A DNA stretch of 64,000 nucleotides from Paenibacillus macquariensis (GTDB lineage: Bacteria > Bacillota > Bacilli > Paenibacillales > Paenibacillaceae), in the NCBI RefSeq assembly GCF_900156375.1, contig NZ_FTNK01000001.1, positions 372,001 to 436,000 on the forward strand, given 5' to 3'. Every line of letters starts with the position of its first letter. Positions within the stretch are counted from its first letter, which is position 1. The position numbers were made by a program, and so were the translations under genes. The notes beneath the pieces were generated by a model, which saw nothing but the letters and a program-made list of their open reading frames with translations, was not told the DNA's origin and did no database searches. This document shows positions 1-9,772 of this stretch, one piece after another.

Positions 1-736
1 CCTGAAAGATTTCTTGATTCCCTTCCCAGCGCTCTTCAACAATAGGTAGTCCTTTAGGGGAGTAAGCTTTCGATTGATAAGTGACCTTTGTCTCTCCTGC
101 AATGACTTCTTTCTCCTGAATCGTGAACAAAGCCACTGGTTTAGTAGATAGACTCAGAATAACTCGCTTCTGTACTGCATCTACGGTATATGGAATATTA
201 AGTGCTTGCGTAATGGACGTCAGCGGAACCATAAATACATTCTTCTGTTGGTAGGCCGCCCCTTTCATTTCTTTCGCTACACCGTTAACTGTATAGATCT
301 TACTATTGAGCTTAAACCGTAATTCATTACTGCCACTTATAATAATTGTCTCTTTCGTCTTACCATCATATGTAAGCTTAAGACCAACACGATCCACCAT
401 AGAACGAACAGCCACATACGAGACGCCTTGTTTCACCATCATCGGTTGACTTGATGTATATAACGTACCATTCTGATACATTTTATCGCTATTCATCATA
501 AGAATTAGGTCACTTGGGCTAGCTGAAATCGGCTGTACACCATCTATATCGAGTGGGGAAGTAATCTCCAAAGGATTGGTTCCACCTGCTCCACCACCAT
601 ATACATCTTGTGTTACTACTCCATTTTGCTCTAATTCTACGGAGTTATTATCCGCGCTTGCAGTATTGAGAAGTGCCGTCTGAGACAACGAAAACACCGC
701 TAATATTGCCAATATTGTAATTTTCTTGAAATTCAT
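1..736 (-). CDS. Copper amine oxidase N-terminal domain-like exported protein (partial)
   Basis: The reading frame starts at 736 and runs off the left edge, so only about 245 N-terminal residues are visible. A hydrophobic N-terminus followed by a small-residue stretch around residue 28 looks like a signal peptide. Two blocks resemble the copper-amine-oxidase N-terminal repeat of Bacillota surface proteins: VSYVAVRSMVDRVG and later NVFMVPLTSITQAL. In that family these modules are wall or polymer-binding repeats and are not oxidases. The start has an AGGAG-like site (minus strand gaggagcaaaat). The C-terminus and any catalytic domain lie outside the window, so the function is not assigned. Confidence 0.7.
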   Translation of the reverse strand, partial: MNFKKITILAILAVFSLSQTALLNTASADNNSVELEQNGVVTQDVYGGGAGGTNPLEITSPLDIDGVQPISASPSDLILMMNSDKMYQNGTLYTSSQPMMVKQGVSYVAVRSMVDRVGLKLTYDGKTKETIIISGSNELRFKLNSKIYTVNGVAKEMKGAAYQQKNVFMVPLTSITQALNIPYTVDAVQKRVILSLSTKPVALFTIQEKEVIAGETKVTYQSKAYSPKGLPIVEERWEGNQEIFQ

Positions 737-831
737 TATTTTGCTCCTCTATCCCATTATTTCTGTATAAAAATCTCATCATATTCTAATAGACGCATAA
801 AAACACAAAAAGTTGCTACACAGCAGAAAAT

Positions 832-864
832 AGGAAGGCTCCCAAACCCAGAGTAGCCTTCCTA
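832..864 (-). terminator. Rho-independent terminator of the GH3 gene
   Basis: A perfect stem, AGGAAGGCT paired with AGCCTTCCT, has a 15-nt loop. On the minus strand it is followed by TATTTTC. It lies just after the stop of the leftward GH3 gene. Confidence 0.75.
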
Positions 865-880
865 TAATTGCATATTCGAG

Positions 881-2482
881 TTATGCTTTTTTCCAACCTA
901 CGGTATATAGATCATTTATCGTCACTGGTAAAGAACCTTCTGCCTCTTGTAAACCCATCAGAACAGAAGCCAATGATTGTATCATTATTGATGTATTATC
1001 ATAACAACATAGGTATGCAGGGACGTTCTCAATTTCATTAATATCATACGGATTGCGTGTTGCCGTTACGACAAAACGAGTATGTTCTTGCTCTAACAAG
1101 CGGTTTACGATATCGCTTTGTCCGATTGGAAGCACACCTCCAGCGGTATACGTTGCCATAACGATCTGAGAATATCCCTTGGCAGTACTCACAGCGTTCT
1201 CAATCTCAGCCTCGGATGGTTCTGAACAAATCCTTAACTCCTTCAATTCAGACACCTGACCTTGAAGCGCCATCCCTAATGTTAGTAAGCGGTTCCAACG
1301 TTCATCCATTTGATTCTCTAATGATACCTCAGGCCAAATGACCAGCAATGATTCATCGGATTTCAATGGCAATTGACCTTCATCTTTAACAAGAGTAATA
1401 CTCTTACAAGCAATTTCAGTCAATAAGCTCTTCGTTTGTTCATCTTCGCTACTGATTACACCTAATTGTTGCGCACGTCTGTGTTTCACTTCCAAAATTC
1501 TTTTTACGGAATCATCTATGATACTTTCTGAAATTCTACCGCTTTCAACAGCTTCTTTCACAGCAGAAATAGCTTCGATCTGTGAACTTAAGTTATGTGA
1601 GACCAAGATACAATCTGCACCAGCCAATACGGCTTGCACTGCCCCTTCTGCTATTCCAACATTTCTAGAAATGGCATGCATCTCTAAACAATCCGTCATT
1701 ATAATTCCTTCGAATCCCATTTCTACACGAAGTAAATCATTTAGAACGGCAGATGACAACGTAGCAGGAATATCATTAGGTTCAATCGCTGAGAAAATAA
1801 CATGAGCTGTCATAATAGCATCAATACCTGACTCTATTGCTTTTACGAAAGGTAACAATTCTACCTCTTTAAGTCTAGTAATATCATGTGCTACAACGGC
1901 GAGTCCGTGATGTGAATCCACGTCTGTATCTCCATGCCCTGGAAAGTGTTTACCCACTGCAGAGAGCCCCAGATCCTGATAAGCATTTACTACTGCTACA
2001 CCATGTTCACTTACTTTCTCTGCTCGCTCACCAAATGAACGTACGCCAATAATCGGATTCTTAGCATTATTGTTTACATCCAGACTAGGTGCTAAGTTCA
2101 TATTTATTCCTAAAGATAATAATTGCGAAGCATTCAATTGTGCAGCTTTATATGTATATTCGGTATTATCCGCAGCTCCTAAGGCCATATTCCCTGGAAT
2201 AAGATCAATACCATCCACATCAATACGAGCTACCATGCCTCCCTCTTGATCCGTAGAAATCCATAATGGAGGAAGACCTTCATTAGCAGCAATTTCTTGA
2301 AGAGCGATAGACAAGTCAGCTACTTGCTTAACATCATTAATGTTTCTGCGGAAGTAAATAATACCGCCAACATGATAGTCTGTAATTAGCGTCTTCGCAT
2401 GATCATTAAGCCCCTTCGTTGCAAAGCCACACATAAACATTTGACCTATTTTTTGTTCTAATGACATCTTGAGAATACTCAT
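881..2482 (-). CDS. nagZ: Beta-N-acetylglucosaminidase, glycoside hydrolase family 3 (NagZ-like)
   Basis: This 533-residue protein probably removes N-acetylglucosamine from muropeptides or chitin-type oligosaccharides during wall recycling. The GH3 barrel covers about residues 5-340. The NagZ signature KHFPGHG is at 178-184 and is followed by DSH at 189-191, the His/Asp pair that acts as acid/base in NagZ enzymes. The likely nucleophile is D264 in MTDCLEM. Residues about 350-533 form the extra C-terminal domain seen in Gram-positive members. No signal peptide or lipobox is visible, so a cytoplasmic location is inferred. The start has GAAAGGA about 11 nt upstream; M6 is an alternative. The gene stands alone, with its own terminator. 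Confidence 0.88.
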   Translation of the reverse strand: MSILKMSLEQKIGQMFMCGFATKGLNDHAKTLITDYHVGGIIYFRRNINDVKQVADLSIALQEIAANEGLPPLWISTDQEGGMVARIDVDGIDLIPGNMALGAADNTEYTYKAAQLNASQLLSLGINMNLAPSLDVNNNAKNPIIGVRSFGERAEKVSEHGVAVVNAYQDLGLSAVGKHFPGHGDTDVDSHHGLAVVAHDITRLKEVELLPFVKAIESGIDAIMTAHVIFSAIEPNDIPATLSSAVLNDLLRVEMGFEGIIMTDCLEMHAISRNVGIAEGAVQAVLAGADCILVSHNLSSQIEAISAVKEAVESGRISESIIDDSVKRILEVKHRRAQQLGVISSEDEQTKSLLTEIACKSITLVKDEGQLPLKSDESLLVIWPEVSLENQMDERWNRLLTLGMALQGQVSELKELRICSEPSEAEIENAVSTAKGYSQIVMATYTAGGVLPIGQSDIVNRLLEQEHTRFVVTATRNPYDINEIENVPAYLCCYDNTSIMIQSLASVLMGLQEAEGSLPVTINDLYTVGWKKA

Positions 2483-2624
2483 CGTTTATCAAATCCTTTC
2501 ATAAATGACGCATCGTTGTAAAAAGGGGTTTTACTTTAGATATGTAACACATATGAGTAAGTCTAGTTGAACAAATCTAATTATGTACGTAACGTGGAAG
2601 TTTTTCAATTATAAATTTAAAAAG

Positions 2625-2654
2625 AAGGCACGATTTCAAATGAAAAAGTGCCCT
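2625..2654 (-). terminator. Terminator after pflA
   Basis: Stem AAGGCAC pairs with GTGCCCT (one mismatch), with a 16-nt loop. On the minus strand it is followed by TTCTTTTTAAATTT. It lies about 20 nt after the pflA stop. Confidence 0.7.
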
Positions 2655-2675
2655 CAATTTAATTTACTGTAACTA

Positions 2676-3401
2676 CTAATTATTACGGCCCTTTTCAATA
2701 AGTTGATAGGCACGTTGTACTTCCTCATCAGAAGGAGATGGAACCCCTTCAAGCGGATAGTCTATTCCTAATGATTTCCACTTATAAATTCCCATCTGAT
2801 GATAAGGTAAGATTTCGAACTTCTCTACACCATTTAATGTACCAATAAACTCACCTAAATGGACAAGGTCTTCTTCAAGATCATGAATGCCTGGTACATA
2901 AACATGTCGAATCCACATCTTGTGACCATGTTCTGATAACCATTCCGCTGTTTTGAGCGTTCGCTCATTACTTTTCGCGGTTAGTTTGATATGCTTCTCG
3001 TCATCAATATGCTTGATATCTAACAGCACCAAATCCGTAACATCCAATAATTCTTTAATTTTATCCGCATCATTGAAGCCGTTACTATCTAATGTCGTAT
3101 GAAGATTCCAACGACGCTTGACTTCTCTAAATAATTCGGCAACAAATTTAGCTTGTAAACTAGGCTCTCCTCCTGAGACCGTAAGGCCGCCTCCAGAGGA
3201 ACGGTAGTAATTAATATATGGCTCAATCTCTGACAGCACATCTTCAACTGTCATTTCTTTGCCCTCATTCAGCTCCCATGTATCGGGATTGTGACAGTAT
3301 TGACACCGCATCAGGCAACCCTGCATGAATAGGACAAAGCGGATTCCTGGACCGTCAACCGTTCCAAAGGTCTCCAAAGAATGAACATGTCCTTTGATCA
3401 T
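2676..3401 (-). CDS. pflA: Pyruvate formate-lyase activating enzyme
   Basis: This 241-residue radical-SAM enzyme uses a [4Fe-4S] cluster and S-adenosylmethionine to place the glycyl radical on PflB. The cluster motif CxxxCxxC is C29-C33-C36 (GCLMRCQYCHNPD). The SAM-binding GGE stretch appears as VSGGEPSLQ. Length and motif order match single-cluster PflA proteins, with no ferredoxin insert. The start has AGAAAGGG upstream. It follows pflB by 61 nt on the same strand and is probably co-transcribed from the Fnr-type promoter in front of pflB. It acts in the cytoplasm under oxygen limitation. Confidence 0.95.
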   Translation of the reverse strand: MIKGHVHSLETFGTVDGPGIRFVLFMQGCLMRCQYCHNPDTWELNEGKEMTVEDVLSEIEPYINYYRSSGGGLTVSGGEPSLQAKFVAELFREVKRRWNLHTTLDSNGFNDADKIKELLDVTDLVLLDIKHIDDEKHIKLTAKSNERTLKTAEWLSEHGHKMWIRHVYVPGIHDLEEDLVHLGEFIGTLNGVEKFEILPYHQMGIYKWKSLGIDYPLEGVPSPSDEEVQRAYQLIEKGRNN

Positions 3402-3462
3402 ATGAAGTCACCCTTTCTGTATCCGCTGACTTAAAAGTATAGTAAATATTACCCGTTACCTC

Positions 3463-5724
3463 TTACATCGAACCGTGGAATGTACGATTGATAACATCCA
3501 ATTGCTGTTCACGAGACAATTTAATGAAGTTAACCGCATATCCCGAGACACGAATAGTCAACTGCGGATATTCTTCAGGGTGATCCATGGCATCAATTAA
3601 TTGTTCACGATTGAATACATTGACGTTCAAATGGTGAGCACCACTACCAAAGTAGCCATCCATCATAGATACGAGATTAGATTTACGCGTTTCTTCCTCT
3701 TTACCCAATGCTTTAGGAACGATTGAGAATGTATTAGAAATACCATCTAGGCTGTCTTCATATGGGAGTTTGGCAACAGAACTTAGTGAAGCCAGCGCAC
3801 CCTTCTTATCTCGTCCATGCATAGGGTTAGCACCTGGTGCAAACGGTTCGCCTGCTTTACGTCCATCTGGTGTAGTACCTGTCTTTTTACCATATACAAC
3901 GTTAGATGTAATCGTCAATATGGATTGCGTAGGTAAAGCATTACGATAAGTCTTGTTCTTTCGAAGCATACCCATGAACGTTTCTACAAGTTCTACGGCA
4001 ATGCTATCAACGCGATCATCATTGTTTCCGTAGCAAGGATATTCCCCTTCAATAATGAAATCAATTGCGATTCCCTTCTCGTTACGGATCGGTTTAACAG
4101 TTGCATATTTGATAGCACTAAGTGAGTCAGCTGCGACAGACAATCCAGCAATTCCGCAAGCCATCGTGCGCAGAATATCACGGTCATGTAGCGCCATTTC
4201 AATTCTTTCGTACGCATACTTATCATGCATATAATGGATGACGTTAAGAGAGTTCATATACAGCTTAGACAACCATTGCATCATAGGTTTGAAACGTTTC
4301 ATCACTTCGTCGTAGTCCAGAACATCTGCCGTAATAGCTGGATATTCAGGTCCTACTTGCGCTCCTGATTTCTCATCTATCCCACCATTGATTGCGTACA
4401 ACATACATTTCGCAAGGTTAGCACGAGCACCAAAGAACTGCATTTGTTTACCAATACGCATAGCGGATACACAACAAGCAATACCATAGTCATCGCCGTA
4501 AATCGGACGCATAAGATCATCATTCTCATATTGAATCGCACTTGTTTCAATAGATACTTTAGAACAATATTTCTTAAATGCCTCTGGAAGTTGTTCTGAC
4601 CACAATACTGTCAAGTTAGGTTCAGGAGCTGCACCTAAGTTATATAACGTATGAAGGAAACGGAAACTACTCTTCGTTACACGTGTCTGCCCATTAACGG
4701 ACATTCCCCCAATGGATTCTGTAACCCAAGTAGGATCTCCACTGAACAATTCATTATAATCTGGTGTACGAAGGAATTTAACCATACGCAATTTCATAAC
4801 AAAATGATCAACCATTTCTTGTGCTTGTTCTTCTGTCAACGTACCTTCAGCTACATCACGTTGTACATAGATATCAAGGAATGAAGAGACGCGTCCAAGG
4901 GACATAGCCGCACCATTTTGTTCTTTAATTGCAGCCAAGTATCCGAAATACAGCCATTGAAATGCTTCTTTAGCCGTCTTAGCCGGTTCTGAAATATCAA
5001 AACCATGCATTTCAGCCATTTTCTTCAGTTCAGCAAGAGCACGTATTTGTTCCGACAGTTCTTCGCGTAATCGAATAACATCTTCGTCAATAACATCAAC
5101 TTCCAGGTCATTCAATTCATTCTTCTTATCCTTAACCAAGAAATTAATACCATATAGTGCAACACGTCGATAATCGCCAATGATCCGACCACGACCATAT
5201 GCATCAGGAAGTCCTGTAATGATACCCGCTTTACGAGCTGCTCTCATATCTGATGTATATGCATCAAATACACCTTGGTTATGGGTCTTACGGATATTAC
5301 TATATATTTCAATGACTTCTTCATTTAGTTTGAAACCATATTCTTCACACGCATCAATGACCATACGAATGCCGCCCAATGGTTGAATGGAACGTTTGAA
5401 CGGTGCATCTGTTTGTACGCCAACGATTTGTTCTTTATCTTTATCAAGATATCCTGGATTATGGGAGACAATCGTAGCTGGTGTATTCACATCAACATCT
5501 AACACGCCACCGTTTTCTCTCTCTTGTTTCGTTAAATCCGATACAATTTTCCACAAGTCAGTTGTGTTCTGTGTTGGACCAACTAAGAAAGCTTCATCGC
5601 CTACATAAGGAGTAATGTTGTTGATAATAAAGTCATTTACATTAACCTTTCTTGCCCACTTACCTTTCTGAAACCCTCTCCAACCTGACTGTACATCTTT
5701 CATTTCTTTTTCTGTAACCGACAT
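3463..5724 (-). CDS. pflB: Formate C-acetyltransferase (pyruvate formate-lyase)
   Basis: This 753-residue enzyme converts pyruvate and CoA to acetyl-CoA and formate during fermentation. The adjacent catalytic cysteines are C417 and C418 ([10 protein letters not shown]). The glycyl radical site is G728 in RVSGYAVNF, 25 residues from the C-terminus as in other PFLs. The length is typical of true PFL rather than of diol dehydratase or other glycyl radical enzymes. A GGAGGG ribosome site precedes the ATG. The upstream 264 nt carry three Fnr-type boxes (separate entries). The pflA activase follows, and adhE lies upstream in the same direction, together giving a formate/ethanol fermentation block. 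Confidence 0.97.
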   Translation of the reverse strand: MSVTEKEMKDVQSGWRGFQKGKWARKVNVNDFIINNITPYVGDEAFLVGPTQNTTDLWKIVSDLTKQERENGGVLDVDVNTPATIVSHNPGYLDKDKEQIVGVQTDAPFKRSIQPLGGIRMVIDACEEYGFKLNEEVIEIYSNIRKTHNQGVFDAYTSDMRAARKAGIITGLPDAYGRGRIIGDYRRVALYGINFLVKDKKNELNDLEVDVIDEDVIRLREELSEQIRALAELKKMAEMHGFDISEPAKTAKEAFQWLYFGYLAAIKEQNGAAMSLGRVSSFLDIYVQRDVAEGTLTEEQAQEMVDHFVMKLRMVKFLRTPDYNELFSGDPTWVTESIGGMSVNGQTRVTKSSFRFLHTLYNLGAAPEPNLTVLWSEQLPEAFKKYCSKVSIETSAIQYENDDLMRPIYGDDYGIACCVSAMRIGKQMQFFGARANLAKCMLYAINGGIDEKSGAQVGPEYPAITADVLDYDEVMKRFKPMMQWLSKLYMNSLNVIHYMHDKYAYERIEMALHDRDILRTMACGIAGLSVAADSLSAIKYATVKPIRNEKGIAIDFIIEGEYPCYGNNDDRVDSIAVELVETFMGMLRKNKTYRNALPTQSILTITSNVVYGKKTGTTPDGRKAGEPFAPGANPMHGRDKKGALASLSSVAKLPYEDSLDGISNTFSIVPKALGKEEETRKSNLVSMMDGYFGSGAHHLNVNVFNREQLIDAMDHPEEYPQLTIRVSGYAVNFIKLSREQQLDVINRTFHGSM

Positions 5725-5818
5725 ATTAATCCCTCCATCTATATATTTATATTGGTATTAGAGATCATGAGTTTGAAGGTATCTCAGGTCTCTTTGGATC
5801 ATAGAACTGATAGAACAT

Positions 5819-5834
5819 TGTAACTTTTTTCACA
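5819..5834 (-). promoter_or_regulatory. Possible third Fnr-type site upstream of pflB
   Basis: TGTAA-CTTTTT-TCACA matches the TGTGA-N6-TCACA anaerobox at 9 of 10 positions. It is centred about 102 bp before the pflB start. No good -10 lies at the matching distance, so its role is less clear than that of the pair at 5922-5958. Confidence 0.4.
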
Positions 5835-5894
5835 TCTGATTCTGCGGTATCGTCACGATAGAAGTCATTACCCTCGGGCCTCTATCTACAATCA

Positions 5895-5900
5895 ATCTTA
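5895..5900 (-). promoter_or_regulatory. Candidate -10 element of the pflB promoter
   Basis: Minus-strand TAAGAT matches TATAAT at four of six positions. It would place transcription start near 5888, so the proximal Fnr box is centred at -41.5, the usual class II activating position. Confidence 0.45.
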
Positions 5901-5921
5901 CGTTGAATCCTGTAAAATAAC

Positions 5922-5958
5922 TGTGACAAATATCACTTTCAAGGTGATATTTGTCACT
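5922..5958 (-). promoter_or_regulatory. Paired Fnr boxes upstream of pflB
   Basis: Two anaerobox-like sites, TGTGA-CAAATA-TCACT (5922-5937) and GGTGA-TATTTG-TCACT (5943-5958), have centres 21 bp apart and are near reverse complements of each other. Together they form a 14-bp inverted repeat with a 7-nt loop. The block lies 30 nt past the adhE stop, so the same hairpin could also help end adhE transcription, although it has only a weak T run. The same 21-bp pairing recurs at nirB. Confidence 0.65.
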
Positions 5959-5988
5959 CCGTTCTCAAGTAAATTGAATGATTAAACT

Positions 5989-8601
5989 TTATTCAAATCT
6001 GCCGTAGAACGCATCTCTATATACATCTGCCAGTTCTGTAACTAAAGGAAGTTTAGGATTCGCTGTTGTACATTGATCTTCAAATGCACGATCTGCCAAG
6101 TAGTCAACGCCTGATTCGAATTCCTTAGGATCAAAGCCAAGTTGTTGGAACGTTTCCTCAATACCCAACGTTTTGTTCATCTTACGAATCGCGTTGATCA
6201 AGCTATTTACACCTTCTTCAGTCGTACGTGCAGGCAATCCAAGAATGCGAGCAATTTCAGCATAACGTTCATCAGCTACAAAGTGCGAATATTTAGGGAA
6301 CGAAGCAAATTTCGTTGGTTTCTTCGCATTGTAACGAATAACGTGAGGCAATAGAATTGCATTCGTACGACCATGAGCTGTGTGGTATTTACCGCCCCAT
6401 TTGTGAGCTAAGCTGTGGTTAATGCCCAAGAATGCGTTAGCAAACGCCATACCCGCAATGGTTGATGCATTATGCATTTTCTCACGAGCCAATTTATCGC
6501 CTTCCAATGCCGACTTCTCAAGATATTCGAACACCAATTGGATCGCTTTAATCGCAAGTCCGTCAGTGAAATCATTGGCCATAACAGATACATACGCTTC
6601 AATGGCATGTGTCAGTACGTCCATACCTGTGTCAGCTACAGCCACACGTGGTAGAGAGTACACGAATTCAGGGTCAACAATCGCAACGTCTGGTGTTAAC
6701 TCATAATCTGCTAATGGATATTTGGTATTTCCTTGATTCTTATCCGTAATGACTGCAAAAGAAGTCACTTCCGAACCCGTACCCGATGTTGTAGGGATAG
6801 CTACAAATTTAGCCTTTTGACCTAGACGTGGATATTTGTAAATCCGTTTACGGATATCCATGAATTTCTGTTTCAATCCGTTGAAGTCTGTATCTGGATA
6901 CTCATAGAACAACCACATCGCTTTGGCTGCATCCATTGGTGATCCACCACCAAGCGCGATAATACAGTCAGGTTTGAATCTATTCATCATTGCTGTACCA
7001 CGGTCTACTGTATCTGTCGATGGATCAGGCTCTACTTCTGAGAACACTTCAATGGCAACCGGTGTCTGACGTTGACGAAGGTAATGCTCTACTTTATCAA
7101 CGTATCCTAATTTCACCATCATAGGATCTGTAATAATAGCTACACGAGTGATGTCAGGCATTTTAGCAAGATATTGAGTTGCGCCTTTTTCAAAATAAAT
7201 TTTGTTTGGAATTTTGAACCATTGCATATTCACGGTACGACGCGCCACCCTTTTCACATTGACTAAGTTGACTGCGCCCACGTTGGTAGAAACCGAGTTA
7301 CGACCATAAGATCCACAACCAAGTGTCAATGATGGTAAATTTGTATTATAGATATCCCCAATAGCTCCGTGTGTCGAAGGAGAATTCACAATGATTCTTC
7401 CTGTTTGCAGGCGTTCAGAGAACTTCATGATAACTTCTTCATTATTCGAGTGAATGACCGATGAGTGACCCATACCACCAAATTCAACAATTTCAGCTGC
7501 ACGAGCGATACCTTGTTCAGCGTTCTTCACTTTATAGCACGCTAGAACAGGACTCAATTTCTCAGCAGATAACGGATATTTCGGACCTACACCTTCAATT
7601 TCAGCGACTAGAATCTTCGTTCCCGCTGGAACGGTTATGCCTGACATTTCAGCAATCTTCAATGCGGATTGACCCACAATGGCTGGATTCACTGCACATT
7701 TCTCAACGTTCATAGCGCCTGCTGTCAATTTAGCAGCTTCTTCTTTGTTCACAAAGTAGCAACCATTCGCGATCATTTTCTTCTTCACTTGATCAAAAAT
7801 AGGTTCTTCAATAATAACCGCTTGTTCAGAAGCACAAATCATACCATTATCAAACGATTTAGAAAGAATAAGATCGGTTACCGCTTGATCAATATCGGCA
7901 CTTTTTTCAATAAAACAAGGAACGTTACCAGGTCCTACACCAAGTGCAGGCTTACCGCAGCTATATGCTGCTTTAACCATTGCGGATCCACCTGTTGCTA
8001 AAATAAGCGCGATACCAGGATGATTCATTAGAACGTTTGTTTTATCCATTGTAGGTTCTTCTATCCATTGAATACAGTTAGCTGGTGCACCGTGCTTCAC
8101 AGCAGCTTCTACAAGAATTCTAGCCGCTTCGCTACTACACTTTTGTGCAGATGGATGAAAACCAAAAATGATTGGGTTACGCGTCTTAATGGAAATGAGT
8201 GCTTTAAACATCGTAGTTGAAGTAGGGTTAGTTACCGGTGTAATCCCCATAATTGTACCGACTGGCTCAGCTATTTTTTGGAAGTTTTCATATTCATTAT
8301 CTTCGATCACGCCCACAGTTTTATCATACTTAATGCTGTGGTAAATATACTCCGTTGAGAACATATTCTTCGTGATCTTATCTTCATAAACACCTCTGCC
8401 TGTCTCCTCAACTGCTAACTTTGCAAGGTACATATGTTGATCTAAACCCGCAAGTGCCATAGCTTGAACAATATTGTCAATTTGTTCTTGATTCATTTCC
8501 ATGAATGCTGCTTGAGCGATATTAGCTTTGTCAATCAAGGACTGAATGTATTCCTCTGCTCCTTGTTTCTTCTCCTGGACTACTTCGTTTTTAACTGCCA
8601 T
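5989..8601 (-). CDS. adhE: Bifunctional acetaldehyde-CoA/alcohol dehydrogenase
   Basis: This 870-residue fusion reduces acetyl-CoA to acetaldehyde and then ethanol, regenerating NAD. The N-terminal aldehyde dehydrogenase half (about 1-440) has the catalytic cysteine in NGMICASEQ. The C-terminal half (about 460-870) is an iron-dependent alcohol dehydrogenase with [20 protein letters not shown] and the metal-binding stretch [16 protein letters not shown]. The frame is open to an ATG at 8622, but the AGGGGAG ribosome site lies between the two ATGs, nine nt before 8601, so MAVKNEV is the start. The gene is divergent from fnr, with an Fnr/Rex-like box in the shared region. Confidence 0.96.
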   Translation of the reverse strand: MAVKNEVVQEKKQGAEEYIQSLIDKANIAQAAFMEMNQEQIDNIVQAMALAGLDQHMYLAKLAVEETGRGVYEDKITKNMFSTEYIYHSIKYDKTVGVIEDNEYENFQKIAEPVGTIMGITPVTNPTSTTMFKALISIKTRNPIIFGFHPSAQKCSSEAARILVEAAVKHGAPANCIQWIEEPTMDKTNVLMNHPGIALILATGGSAMVKAAYSCGKPALGVGPGNVPCFIEKSADIDQAVTDLILSKSFDNGMICASEQAVIIEEPIFDQVKKKMIANGCYFVNKEEAAKLTAGAMNVEKCAVNPAIVGQSALKIAEMSGITVPAGTKILVAEIEGVGPKYPLSAEKLSPVLACYKVKNAEQGIARAAEIVEFGGMGHSSVIHSNNEEVIMKFSERLQTGRIIVNSPSTHGAIGDIYNTNLPSLTLGCGSYGRNSVSTNVGAVNLVNVKRVARRTVNMQWFKIPNKIYFEKGATQYLAKMPDITRVAIITDPMMVKLGYVDKVEHYLRQRQTPVAIEVFSEVEPDPSTDTVDRGTAMMNRFKPDCIIALGGGSPMDAAKAMWLFYEYPDTDFNGLKQKFMDIRKRIYKYPRLGQKAKFVAIPTTSGTGSEVTSFAVITDKNQGNTKYPLADYELTPDVAIVDPEFVYSLPRVAVADTGMDVLTHAIEAYVSVMANDFTDGLAIKAIQLVFEYLEKSALEGDKLAREKMHNASTIAGMAFANAFLGINHSLAHKWGGKYHTAHGRTNAILLPHVIRYNAKKPTKFASFPKYSHFVADERYAEIARILGLPARTTEEGVNSLINAIRKMNKTLGIEETFQQLGFDPKEFESGVDYLADRAFEDQCTTANPKLPLVTELADVYRDAFYGRFE

Positions 8602-8648
8602 TTCTCTCAGCTCCCCTGTCAATATTTGTTTTCCTATTTCTTGGATTA

Positions 8649-8654
8649 ATCATA
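8649..8654 (-). promoter_or_regulatory. Candidate -10 of adhE
   Basis: Minus-strand TATGAT matches five of six consensus bases. The implied start near 8642 puts the symmetric box at 8677-8692 at about -42.5. Confidence 0.45.
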
Positions 8655-8676
8655 ACACATTCATTAAGTGATTAAT

Positions 8677-8692
8677 AGTGAAAAGTTTCACA
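8677..8692 (-). promoter_or_regulatory. Fnr- or Rex-type operator of adhE
   Basis: AGTGA-AAAGTT-TCACA matches the Fnr box at 9 of 10 positions. Read with its flanks (TAGTGAA, four bases, TTCACAA), it also fits the Rex operator TTGTGAA-N4-TTCACAA with one mismatch. Both regulators are plausible for a fermentative alcohol dehydrogenase, and sequence alone cannot separate them. Confidence 0.6.
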
Positions 8693-8813
8693 ATCTTTAT
8701 ATTTTTTTTGTTTTATTTACAAAAGCGTTTTCATTTATATTTAATCTTTAAAGATATAGATTATTAATAAGGGCTCCCCTTTTCTTCGTTTCAACATAAA
8801 ATCAACCTTAAAA

Positions 8814-8829
8814 AGTGAAATTTATCACA
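8814..8829 (+). promoter_or_regulatory. Fnr-type site upstream of fnr
   Basis: AGTGA-AATTTA-TCACA matches at 9 of 10 positions. A weak -10 (TATAGA, 8850-8855) would place the site at about -40.5, consistent with positive autoregulation. Confidence 0.5.
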
Positions 8830-8940
8830 AAGTTTTTAAATTTGCCACTTATAGACGCTTTTAATCTCCCACAAATGTGATTTTTAACGGTATAATTAGT
8901 TTAAAATTTACCGAAAATTAAAGATAAGGGGATAACGATC

Positions 8941-9657
8941 ATGAGTGAAAATCTAAATGTTATCGAGGCCCATGGAAATACAAGTTGCTTTTCCGAATCA
9001 AACTTTAACCATCTACTAGTAAGTATGAAGGACCGTATTGTTCCAGAAGGGTCACATCTCTTTTGGGAAGGCGATTTATCTGATAAGTTATACTATATTA
9101 AACGCGGACGCGTAAAACTAACCAAATCTACAGACGAAGGTAAGGAACTCATCCTATATATGTATCAAGCAGGTGATATGGTAGGCCAGGCAGATCCATT
9201 CTTTAGCACCAAACATAGCTTTAATGCTGAAGTTCTAGAAGAAAGCGAAATTGGTGTCATCGAACATAAAGATTTAGAAATATTGATCTGTCAGCATTGT
9301 GAATTTGCGATTGATTTCATGAAATGGATGGGTATTCACCATCGTCTAACACAAACTAAATTCCGTGATTTGATGTTGTATGGTAAACCAGGTGCTCTTT
9401 GCTCCACGTTAATCCGACTAGGTAACACTTATGGTGAGCCACAAGGAGATAACATTCTAATAAACAAAAAGATTACCCATACTGATTTATCCAACATGAT
9501 TGGTGCTACTCGTGAAAGTGTCAATCGCATGCTTAGTGATCTTCGGAAAAAGGATGCTGTTGAATATGATAGCGGAATGATTGTAATTAAAAATATCTCC
9601 ATGCTTCAAGAAATCTGCCACTGTGAGTTTTGCCCAAATGAAATTTGCCGGGTCTAG
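8941..9657 (+). CDS. fnr: Anaerobic regulator Fnr, Crp/Fnr family
   Basis: This 238-residue regulator senses oxygen through an iron-sulfur cluster. The N-terminal cyclic-nucleotide-like beta-roll spans about 20-140, with the GRVKLTKS turn. The HTH is near 180-205 (DLSNMIGATRESVNRML). The C-terminus carries C226, C228, C231 and C236. The spacing of the last three (CX2CX4C) equals that of Bacillus subtilis Fnr, which binds [4Fe-4S] there, unlike E. coli FNR with N-terminal cysteines. The start follows AAGGGGATAACG. The boxes around adhE, pflB, nirB, ric and its own promoter are the obvious targets. The gene ends with TAG and a strong terminator. Confidence 0.93.
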   Translation: MSENLNVIEAHGNTSCFSESNFNHLLVSMKDRIVPEGSHLFWEGDLSDKLYYIKRGRVKLTKSTDEGKELILYMYQAGDMVGQADPFFSTKHSFNAEVLEESEIGVIEHKDLEILICQHCEFAIDFMKWMGIHHRLTQTKFRDLMLYGKPGALCSTLIRLGNTYGEPQGDNILINKKITHTDLSNMIGATRESVNRMLSDLRKKDAVEYDSGMIVIKNISMLQEICHCEFCPNEICRV

Positions 9658-9680
9658 TCTTGTTCATACTAAAATAACAT

Positions 9681-9714
9681 AAGGAGCCATATCGGATATT
9701 CGATATGGCTCCTT
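9681..9714 (+). terminator. Terminator of fnr
   Basis: Stem AAGGAGCCATATCG pairs perfectly with CGATATGGCTCCTT around a 6-nt loop and is followed by ATTTA. It lies 23 nt after the fnr stop and may also serve the opposing nir operon. Confidence 0.75.
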
Positions 9715-9772
9715 ATTTACTCTAATAAATTAAATTAATTGTTAACAATCTCATGTAAGCACATTGCACTGA

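Larger units (their letters stand above)
8602..8940. promoter_or_regulatory. Shared adhE/fnr control region
   Basis: This 339-nt AT-rich gap separates the divergent adhE and fnr genes. It holds two symmetric boxes (separate entries), each with a plausible -10 for one of the genes. A second possible fnr -10, TATAAT, is at 8891-8896 but lacks a clear -35. No small gene was seen. Confidence 0.7.

Noticed and set aside
1518..1805. A 95-codon plus-strand frame inside the GH3 gene, and similar long antisense frames inside pflB, adhE, nirB and the beta-helix gene
   Set aside because: Each lies wholly opposite a well-supported gene and has no ribosome site or recognisable motif.
5922..5958. Inverted repeat behind adhE read as an ordinary terminator
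   Set aside because: The T run is weak, and the repeat resolves into two Fnr-type boxes at activating distance from a pflB -10, a pattern repeated at nirB. A secondary terminator role is not excluded.
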